In this document: positions 49,297 to 55,141 of the stretch, in pieces
Position numbering within the stretch: the first letter of the stretch is position 1
How the letters are laid out: each line of letters starts with the position of its first letter
Assembly: GCA_027366525.1 (NCBI GenBank)
Contig: DAHXKG010000012.1
Span: 1-55,141, forward strand
Source: a candidate division FCPU426 bacterium
GTDB lineage: Bacteria > Oederibacteriota > Muellerivitia > Muellerivitales > DAHXKG01
Length of the DNA: 55,141 nt
Direction of reading: 5' to 3'
Program-made: the position numbers and the translations under genes
Notes under the pieces: model-generated
What the model was told of the DNA's origin: nothing
The model's database searches: none
Seen by the model: only the letters and a program-made list of their open reading frames with translations

Positions 49297-49318
49297 TGTT
49301 AGAGCTAAGGTGAGGATC

Positions 49319-49498
49319 ATGAAAGCATTTAGCGTTCCACGATTGGTTGTATGTCTTCTTTTTGTTAATTATACATTGTTGTGCTTGACGGGGTTGCTTT
49401 GGGCAGGGCAATTTTGGATTTTTAATAATCTCCTTTTAAGCATTATTATGTTATTTATTGAAATGATTTTTATTGGAGTCATTCAGGATGAATCGTAG
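49319..49498 (+). CDS. Small membrane protein
   Basis: About 59 residues with two hydrophobic segments (near 9-30 and 35-55) and an acidic end, QDES. A GAGG ribosome site lies five bases before ATG 49319; a GTG at 49310 would add three residues. It follows ruvA by 22 bases and could be part of the same operon. I do not recognise a family. Confidence 0.5.
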   Translation: MKAFSVPRLVVCLLFVNYTLLCLTGLLWAGQFWIFNNLLLSIIMLFIEMIFIGVIQDES

Positions 49499-49586
49499 GA
49501 AAATTTCAGATAGCCTCTAGATTAAAAAACGCGGTAAAATTCAAGGTGTCAGTTGAAGATAGACGATTACTTGATCGGAGGAACGA

Positions 49587-49883
49587 ATGACGAATAAACC
49601 ATCGAATACGCCTTATGGGCTTAATCCCAAAGAATCTCGAAAGCTAGGCTTGGTTCAACCCTCGTCTTCCAATCCGAAGGATGTTGAATTAGAAGCAGCT
49701 ATTGCGAGGCAGATTCGCGGGATGGGGAATGGAAAAATTCGAGTTCGCGCTAAGGCTGGAAAAATATCGCTGTCAGGTGTGGTTGATGATTTTGGAACAA
49801 AGCGTTCCATTGCGGATGTGGTTCGCACCATTCCCGGTGTTCGGAAAATTTTGAATGAAATTAAAGTTTTATCTTCTGATTGA
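49587..49883 (+). CDS. Single BON-domain protein
   Basis: 98 residues with a strong GGAGGAA site. Residues 33-95 form a BON domain (ELEAAIARQIRG, GKIRVRAKAGKISLSGVVDD in part, IADVVRTIPGVRKILNEIKV). BON domains usually bind lipid or surface proteins at the periplasm, but no signal peptide is seen here, so the protein may be cytoplasmic. The first 30 residues are Asn/Pro/Ser rich and unstructured. Confidence 0.8.
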   Translation: MTNKPSNTPYGLNPKESRKLGLVQPSSSNPKDVELEAAIARQIRGMGNGKIRVRAKAGKISLSGVVDDFGTKRSIADVVRTIPGVRKILNEIKVLSSD

Positions 49884-50007
49884 AGTCAATGAGAATCATC
49901 CTAAATTAATTTAAGGATGAAGGCTTTAATGGAAAAAATTGGAAGCGAATGCTACAATTGTCTGGTTTTGGCAGTGAGAAAGTTTTTGTAATTCGAAAGG
50001 AGTAATT

Positions 50008-50613
50008 ATGTCGATGAAGCAAATTTTGTTCGGGTTGATCGTGATAGGAAGTTTATGCGTTGGGAGGAGCTGGGCTCAACAACCGACCGCCTCCAATGGA
50101 CTGCGAAATTCAGGTGTTTTGTTGGTTCAAAATTTTTCAGATCATAATCCAAAAATTGGTGGAACGTACAAAGATTCAAAGGGATCGTCGGTTCAATATA
50201 TGATCCATCGGGTGAAATCTACGAATTACTTACTGGTCAAGTATAATTTGAAAAATGGGGGCTATTGTGGTTTTTGGTATCGAGCGGGATCAGATTGGGA
50301 TGGGCAAAATTGGACGAAGGCTAAAGCGATTTCATTTGATATTCGAACCCTTAAACCCCTGATTATTCAAATTAATTTTGATGATGTTAACAATCAGAAT
50401 TATGTTGCAAATACCAGCACCATTCCGCCTAGTCATAAATGGCAGGTTGTAAGTATTCCCATGAGTGCGTTTGGGTTGAATCCTTATTATCAGCCTGCAA
50501 ATGCAGAAAAGGGCAAACCCGAGGATTTAAGTTTAATTAAAACCTTTACCGTTGCTCCTCAAACGCCAGGTCATCATTGGTTTGAAATCACCAATATCGT
50601 TCTTAAAAAATAA
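50008..50613 (+). CDS. Secreted protein with carbohydrate-binding-like fold
   Basis: 201 residues. A signal peptide (1-23, ending SWA) has an AAAGGAG site before the ATG. The mature part is beta-rich with Trp and Tyr: GGYCGFWYRAGSDWDG, ISFDIRTLKPLIIQINFDD, WQVVSIPMSAF and HHWFEITNIVL. This pattern of jelly-roll strands resembles CBM11 or CIA30-type ligand-binding domains in outline; the family is not certain. It is a single gene with no obvious partner. Confidence 0.7.
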   Translation: MSMKQILFGLIVIGSLCVGRSWAQQPTASNGLRNSGVLLVQNFSDHNPKIGGTYKDSKGSSVQYMIHRVKSTNYLLVKYNLKNGGYCGFWYRAGSDWDGQNWTKAKAISFDIRTLKPLIIQINFDDVNNQNYVANTSTIPPSHKWQVVSIPMSAFGLNPYYQPANAEKGKPEDLSLIKTFTVAPQTPGHHWFEITNIVLKK

Positions 50614-50635
50614 CTGAAGAATCCAAATGTAGTTG

Positions 50636-50670
50636 GTGTTCATGAGTCGAGTGGTTCGACTCATGAACAC
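50636..50670. terminator. Perfect 15-bp hairpin between convergent genes
   Basis: GTGTTCATGAGTCGA (50636-50650) pairs perfectly with TCGACTCATGAACAC (50656-50670) around GTGGT. No T-run follows on either strand, so it is not a typical intrinsic terminator, yet its place between convergent genes suggests a bidirectional one. Confidence 0.5.
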
Positions 50671-50709
50671 GCAGGTCGAACTATTTAGAAGCATTTTTTA
50701 AGTTCTACG

Positions 50710-51339
50710 CTATTTCCAACCTGAAATCAGAAAAATTGTGAATTTCCGTTGGTCTTGATTGGGAACAGACCGCATCGTTTCTGCGGCTGTTTGGACTTGA
50801 GTGTTCCGGAATCCTGCTTTTTCAAAAAGATGGGATAAAGCGGTACGATCAAATCCATGGTGAAAAACTCCGTGATTATCCTGATGAAATAAACCGTCCT
50901 CACGATCCAAATCAGCTAATGCCAGAATGCCTTTGGGCTCTAAAAGCTGATAGAATTTATCCAGAATCTTTTGGGTATCAGGAACATGATGGAGTGTCAT
51001 ACTACTTACAATCACATGAAATTTTTCTGAAAGTGTGTCCTCATGTTCAAGATCTAAATAACGAATTTTTACATTGAGCAGATGTTGGGTATCCACTTTG
51101 TTTTGAAAGACTTTTAACATTCCTTGAGAAGTATCAATGCCTGTAATGGTTTGAACATGAGGCTGAATGGCAAGCGAGATGAGTCCGGTTCCGCATCCAA
51201 AATCCAATACATGCATCGAAGAGTCAAAAGGAATTGTTTTGAGCATCGATTGACTAACATTCTTGGCGATTTTTACCCGTTCTGGCTTTTCTTCCCAAAC
51301 GGCGGCTTCCTGATCAAAATTTCTTCGTTCATTTTCCAT
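50710..51339 (-). CDS. Class I SAM-dependent methyltransferase
   Basis: 209 residues of the Methyltransf_11/25 type. The SAM-binding motif is VLDFGCGTGLISLAI near residues 44-58, followed by the acidic GIDTS and the post-motif VSSMTLHHVPD. A His-rich region HQDNHGVFHHGFDR near 153-166 resembles UbiE-like small-molecule methyltransferases, but the substrate cannot be told. AGGA precedes the ATG. It is divergent from the exonuclease gene across 148 bases. Confidence 0.85.
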   Translation of the reverse strand: MENERRNFDQEAAVWEEKPERVKIAKNVSQSMLKTIPFDSSMHVLDFGCGTGLISLAIQPHVQTITGIDTSQGMLKVFQNKVDTQHLLNVKIRYLDLEHEDTLSEKFHVIVSSMTLHHVPDTQKILDKFYQLLEPKGILALADLDREDGLFHQDNHGVFHHGFDRTALSHLFEKAGFRNTQVQTAAETMRSVPNQDQRKFTIFLISGWK

Positions 51340-51487
51340 AGATATCCTGTAAAATCATTATTCAATTCAACCGGTAGCATAACGATAATAATTTTGGATT
51401 GTTAAATCAAGGTGAAATTAAAAGAGACCATTTTCACATCAATGATTCAACACCCTTGGACCGGATTGATTTCTTAAAGGAGAGCCT

Positions 51488-52081
51488 TTGAATTCCCAAA
51501 ATATTCAACGTGAAATAAATCCTAGCGCGTTGCCGTCTGCAACAGGCCCTATTGTTTTTGATATTGAAACCCAATTTTTAGCGAAGGAGATTCCCGGAGG
51601 TTGGAGTAATTTACCTGGACTTAAATTAGCCTGTGCTGTGGTTTATGATGTAGAACAAGAACGATATTTTACTTATGTAGAAAATCAAGTTCAAAATTTA
51701 ATTCATCATTTGAAAATTTCTCGATTGGTTATTGGCTTCAATACGCTTGGATTTGATTACAAAGTTCTTCAGGGTTATACGACCGTTCCATTACAAACCT
51801 TACCATCGCTTGATTTAATGGATAGTCTTTATAAAATATTGAAACATCGACTCTCACTGGCTCATTTAGCCCAGTATACTTTAGGTGGGGCCGAAAAGAT
51901 GGCAGATGGCGTTTTGGCAGTGCAATGGTGGCGCGAGGGCAAACACGATCAAGTGATCCAATATTGTCAACAGGATGTTAAGTTGACCTATGATTTGTGG
52001 CAATTTGGGAAAGAAAAAGGGTATATTTTATTTCAAAAACGCTCGAGTGAGCAAATTGAAAAATGCTCGGTTCATTGGTAA
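51488..52081 (+). CDS. DnaQ-like (RNase H fold) 3'-5' exonuclease
   Basis: 197 residues with DEDD-type exonuclease motifs: VFDIET (ExoI, residues 23-28), IGFNTLGFDYKVL (ExoII, near 82-94) and YCQQDVKLTYDLW (ExoIII, near 160-172), where the Tyr and Asp stand in DEDDy-like spacing. It resembles the YprB-type ribonuclease-H-like proteins. The start is TTG, backed by a strong AAAGGAG eight bases upstream. No helicase partner is adjacent. Confidence 0.8.
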   Translation: MNSQNIQREINPSALPSATGPIVFDIETQFLAKEIPGGWSNLPGLKLACAVVYDVEQERYFTYVENQVQNLIHHLKISRLVIGFNTLGFDYKVLQGYTTVPLQTLPSLDLMDSLYKILKHRLSLAHLAQYTLGGAEKMADGVLAVQWWREGKHDQVIQYCQQDVKLTYDLWQFGKEKGYILFQKRSSEQIEKCSVHW

Positions 52082-52759
52082 ATATTACGGATGATTCTCA
52101 ATTTATGGAGTATGCATTAGGACAACCTTTTTAAAATTTTGATGCCATGAAGTGAGTTTTAAAGGCCAGTTGAAATAAGCACGTGTCCTGGTAGTGCGAG
52201 AATTTTTTTATTGCAAAAGCAACACGATATTAAAGAAAGTAGATTGGTTCAAATTTTTTTTAGTAACACTTAGAATTGCGTAATAAAGATATACGGTCTG
52301 TTCTCGATATTCCTTTGCCAATTGTCAGGGAATAGGCATTCAAGTACAAGTGTAAAGTTAAAATCAATGGTGGATGTTATACGTTTTGGAATAAAAAAAC
52401 AAATGATTTTTTTGATTTGGATTAAAAAACAAGCAATAGGCTTATAAAAAAATCCAACCCACTTTAAATCATTCTAGAGAAGTCATGATTTGTTTCCGGT
52501 TAAGAGAAATATGTGTTGCAGATCTTCAGTAGATCCACCGAAATCAAAGTTAACAAGTCGATCGGAAGGTGAACAAGCCAAGTCCGGTGCTTATGACAAA
52601 TCTAGATTGTGTTTTAAAAACAATTCTGCAGACTAGTAGAAAGTAAAAGGCTAAGGTTTCTAAAAAAGAGATGTTTTAAATGAAATTGAATTAAACTTGA
52701 AAAACAATTTATAGCTTTAAAAATTTGTGGTAAAGTTAAATCATTTTACGACAAGCTTC
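52082..52759. other. Gene-free stretch before tRNA-Thr
   Basis: 678 bases, AT rich, with no reading frame that looks coding on either strand and no RNA family I recognise. I looked for 6S, tmRNA, RNase P and SRP RNA landmarks without success. It may hold worn gene remnants. Confidence 0.55.
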
Positions 52760-52835
<76 letters not shown>

Positions 52836-53206
52836 TTTTTGAGAATGGGTACTCCAAAGATTTTCAAGTCCTGTTTATCATTGAAAATATTTTATAAATC
52901 TTTGACCACAAGGATGTTTAAACTTATTATTGTGTGGTTGAATTTCTTCATATTTGAGCAGTGGTTTGTTCTCCAAGAATTGATTTTATTATAATATTAA
53001 TGAAAAAATCGAATTAGGCGTGATGGGACATGAAAAAATTTTATTTGGGCAAAGTTTTACTGGAGCATGAGTGACTCAAAATTCAGATCGGGTAATGGCT
53101 AGGGTTATCTAGGATTTCTCCTGTTAGAGGAGTTTTCCTTTGGGGTCGCATAAATTGTCCATAACGGATAAAGGTTTTGGGCAAAATTTAGGAAGTTTAA
53201 TAAATG
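52836..53206. other. Gene-free stretch after tRNA-Thr
   Basis: About 370 bases with no supported gene. A short stem CTCCT-GTTAG-AGGAG followed by TTTTCC near 53128-53147 could be a weak terminator or hairpin. TTGATTTTATTATAATATT near 52980 is promoter-like. Confidence 0.45.
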
Positions 53207-53219
53207 AAAGGAGGTCAGT

Positions 53220-53531
53220 ATGGCCTGGTATGTTTATGTGTCATATTTTTTTGGAGGGGCTTTTTTGGGAAATGTTGTGCCTCATTTTGTGAATGGAGTT
53301 TCAGGAAGGAAGTTTCCATCACCTTTTGGAAAACCGCCTGGAAGAGCTTTATCGTCACCCTTGATCAATGTTCTTTGGGGCAACTTTAATTTGCTCATTG
53401 CCTATTTTTTGATTTTCAGAGTTGGAAATTTTGACATTCGGCAGTTAGCTCAGGTGGGAATGGTTGGTTTGGGGATATTATTTATCAGTGTTCAGCTGGC
53501 AATTGTTTTTGGAAGCGTAAAACACTCGTAG
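53220..53531 (+). CDS. Small conserved-looking membrane protein
   Basis: 103 residues with a very strong AAAGGAGG site. It has three hydrophobic segments (near 3-20, 45-65, 78-98) and a loop with VVPHFVNGVSGRKFPSPFGK and PPGRALSSPLINVLWG, a pattern I associate with a family of uncharacterised small membrane proteins in many bacteria. No function is known to me. It is the only clear protein gene between 52.1 and 54.0 kb. Confidence 0.75.
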   Translation: MAWYVYVSYFFGGAFLGNVVPHFVNGVSGRKFPSPFGKPPGRALSSPLINVLWGNFNLLIAYFLIFRVGNFDIRQLAQVGMVGLGILFISVQLAIVFGSVKHS

Positions 53532-53990
53532 TCCAAATGTAGTTTACGGTTGTCCAAGTGGAGAAGTTATCGTCAAACCGAGCCAGAACTTACATGGTGC
53601 AGTTGACGATTTGGATTTATTTTGGGCCAGATCTGGTTTTAAAGAAACTAATTTGGACAGACAATTTAGATATTTTTTGAAAAAATTATGGATTTGGATA
53701 TGAAACCTAGAGATCATGAGGATGGATTTGGTTTTGTAGACAAATGAGAACTACCACCTGTCATTTCCAAACTCTAAAAAAGCTGCATTTGAAAAAATCT
53801 CCGAGAATGCTGGAAAATGATTAAAATGGTGATCTAGAACTAGATGCTTTTTTATATCTACTCGCCTATAGAACTGGAATTTTTGTCCGTGATTACGGGT
53901 AATTAAGAACCTTCAAACCTGAATTTTAGGAACGGTTTTTCTAGTTGAAGATAAATGGTTGTTTTGATTTTTTTAAGTGTATAAAAACAT
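53532..53990. other. Gene-free stretch
   Basis: About 460 bases without a credible gene. The frames are broken into pieces under 40 codons with no ribosome sites. Nothing recognised. Confidence 0.5.
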
Positions 53991-54027
53991 TTGATTTTAA
54001 CGTTAAATCTTATATGATAATCATATA
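53991..54027 (+). promoter_or_regulatory. Promoter with a palindromic operator
   Basis: TTGATT (53991-53996), 16-base spacer, TATGAT (54013-54018). The -10 lies inside the perfect palindrome TATATGAT-A-ATCATATA (54011-54027), whose core TGATAATCA resembles Fur-family boxes. A second palindrome, TTAACGTTAA, fills part of the spacer. Confidence 0.5.
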
Positions 54028-54045
54028 ACTTTATTATTTTTCTTT

Positions 54046-54303
54046 TTGACAGGGTTTGATCAGGTTTGCGACGATCTAATTTTTGGGAGGTTAACTACGT
54101 ATCCACTTAAATTTTTATTTATAAAGGAAAACGATTTACTTAAATGGAAGATTCTTGCTATCAAGTTGATTAGAGTTCTACAGGCTATGCCGGTAGTTGA
54201 AAGGCAAGTTCGAGGAAGACACGGCAAGCAAATTTTAATGCATTTTGAATTTAATACCACAAAATATACATTGGTAATTACTGGTGGTTTTGACTTTCGA
54301 TAG
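54046..54303 (+). CDS. Possible 85-residue protein of unknown function
   Basis: An open frame that begins about 20 bases after the palindromic promoter and ends 10 bases before the next gene's ATG. The only early start is TTG without a ribosome site, so it may be leaderless, start elsewhere or not be expressed. The product is basic, with VERQVRGRHGKQILMHFEFN and ITGGFDF near the end. I recognise no family. Position favours it being real; codon evidence is inconclusive. Confidence 0.35.
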   Translation: MTGFDQVCDDLIFGRLTTYPLKFLFIKENDLLKWKILAIKLIRVLQAMPVVERQVRGRHGKQILMHFEFNTTKYTLVITGGFDFR

Positions 54304-54313
54304 AAAGGAACTC

Positions 54314-55141
54314 ATGAAGCATTGGATTCAAATAGCTCTCATTACTTTTTTGATCGTGGGAATTATTTCTAAAGTTCAAGCTCAAACATGCCCCATGATT
54401 TCATTTGTAACAGGTAGTGCGGCAGCAACGGTTGCACCATCCGGTTCTTCTATGGGTATTACTCTTTCAGGACCTCAAACTATAGTTGCCGGCCAAGATG
54501 TGGTTATTGTTGTTTCAATGCGGAATGATGTTAGCGGTTCAAGTGTTACTGCGGTGACAGACAACGGTGGCAATGTTTATTCCAATCCTGTGAGCATTTA
54601 TTCAGACAATAGCATCAATCCTGGTTACCCAGGTTTATACATTTGGTGGACGCATGCACAAACCAATGCTACCTCTATTAATGTTCAACTGGGAACATCT
54701 GTAAGAAATTGGACTGTTTGCATAGCACAATATACGAATGTGGCGAACTTAGGATCAGCAGTAACTGCCGAAGGGACAACAGCAGGCATGACAGTTGTTT
54801 TCAATTCTGCCAATGCGAACGATTATATTGTAGGCGGTTATGCTTTGGCGCAAAGCGGGACCATCTCTGGAAACATTGGAACGTTAAGAGCAACCGTTTC
54901 TAGCAATAGCGGATCGTCTGGAAGTAATGTGGAAGGAGGGCTGAGTGATAATTTCTCAGTTTTTTCTGGGGCAGTAACAAATGCTGTTATCTCGTCGACA
55001 GCAGCTGATTGGGTTGCTGGAGCAATTCAGCTTTTGGCAGCAGTTTGTACTCCAACAAGTACGCCGACCAACACACCAATGAACACACCGACGAACACGC
55101 CAACCAATACCCCCACGAATACACCGACGAACACACCGACG
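54314..55141 (+). CDS. Secreted protein with TPTN repeats (3' part missing)
   Basis: The frame is open from ATG 54314, after GAAAGGAAC, to the right edge: 276 codons. Residues 1-23 are a signal peptide (ending KVQA). Residues 24-245 are a beta-rich, Ser/Thr/Gly/Ala-rich domain (TLSGPQTIVAGQDVVIVVS, ITDNGG-like VTDNGGNVYSN, YIWWTHAQTNA, DYIVGGYALAQSG, ADWVAGAIQLL), a pattern like immunoglobulin-type domains in phage or surface proteins. From residue 246 a Thr-Pro-Thr-Asn repeat starts and continues past the edge. It is probably a cell-surface or secreted protein with a glycosylatable linker. Confidence 0.8.
   Translation, partial: MKHWIQIALITFLIVGIISKVQAQTCPMISFVTGSAAATVAPSGSSMGITLSGPQTIVAGQDVVIVVSMRNDVSGSSVTAVTDNGGNVYSNPVSIYSDNSINPGYPGLYIWWTHAQTNATSINVQLGTSVRNWTVCIAQYTNVANLGSAVTAEGTTAGMTVVFNSANANDYIVGGYALAQSGTISGNIGTLRATVSSNSGSSGSNVEGGLSDNFSVFSGAVTNAVISSTAADWVAGAIQLLAAVCTPTSTPTNTPMNTPTNTPTNTPTNTPTNTPT
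55049..55141 (+). repeat. 12-bp tandem repeat encoding TPTN
   Basis: About eight copies of a degenerate 12-base unit ACN-AAY/AGT-ACN-CCN, encoding Thr-Pro-Thr-Asn with variants (TPTS, TPMN), running off the right edge. The copies vary mostly at third codon positions, so selection is on the protein. Confidence 0.85.

Noticed and set aside
52500-52600. SRP RNA-like words (GGAAGG, AAGTCCGG)
   Set aside because: Order and pairing do not fit the SRP RNA hairpin.

Overview
The window is an AT-rich bacterial chromosome segment that is almost entirely housekeeping, with most genes on the + strand in tightly packed, often overlapping operons. LspA, Lgt, a LolA-like carrier, a bifunctional PBP1A, RodZ and PPDK point to a diderm, lipoprotein-making, probably fermentative bacterium. 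A complete rRNA operon is present, so its 16S could place the organism. I do not recognise the phylum. The Thr-Pro-Thr-Asn repeat protein at the right edge resembles secreted proteins of several uncultured candidate phyla, which is only a hint.

Layout. 1-5.6 kb: smc (3' part), ftsY, a STAS protein and a secreted 5'-nucleotidase-like protein missing several metal ligands. 5.6-7.55 kb: a decayed IS1-like element bounded by near-identical inverted ends. It carries a small KGG-type gene, a broken SDH/ClpP-fold serine protease gene and a broken companion. 7.6-28 kb: glgA; ileS-lspA-lgt-rluD; rnj-ftsK-lolA-rodZ; a membrane protein, recO, glyQ and glyS; then ppdK with a textbook terminator. 28-34 kb: a secreted beta-helix protein, a stand-alone MoaB/MogA-like protein convergent with PBP1A, and tyrS. 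34.2-39.9 kb: rRNA promoter, 16S, tRNA-Ile, tRNA-Ala, 23S, 5S and terminator.

40-46.5 kb: an Rrf2 regulator gene heads a tightly coupled sufB-C-D-S-U-T iron-sulfur assembly operon, behind a perfect inverted repeat that looks like an IscR-type operator. 46.6-49.5 kb: yebC, ruvC, a zinc-ribbon protein, ruvA and a small membrane protein, preceded by a promoter that runs straight into a terminator. 49.6-52 kb: a BON protein, a secreted protein, a methyltransferase on the - strand and a DnaQ-like exonuclease. 52-54.3 kb is unusually gene-poor: one tRNA-Thr, one small membrane protein and one doubtful ORF. The window ends inside a secreted protein with TPTN repeats.

The best candidates for something undescribed are the IS-bounded protease cassette (5.6-7.55 kb), the apparently inactivated nucleotidase, the promoter-terminator leader before yebC, and the gene-poor 52-54.3 kb region with its palindromic promoter. 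I found no CRISPR array, prophage or recognisable defence island.
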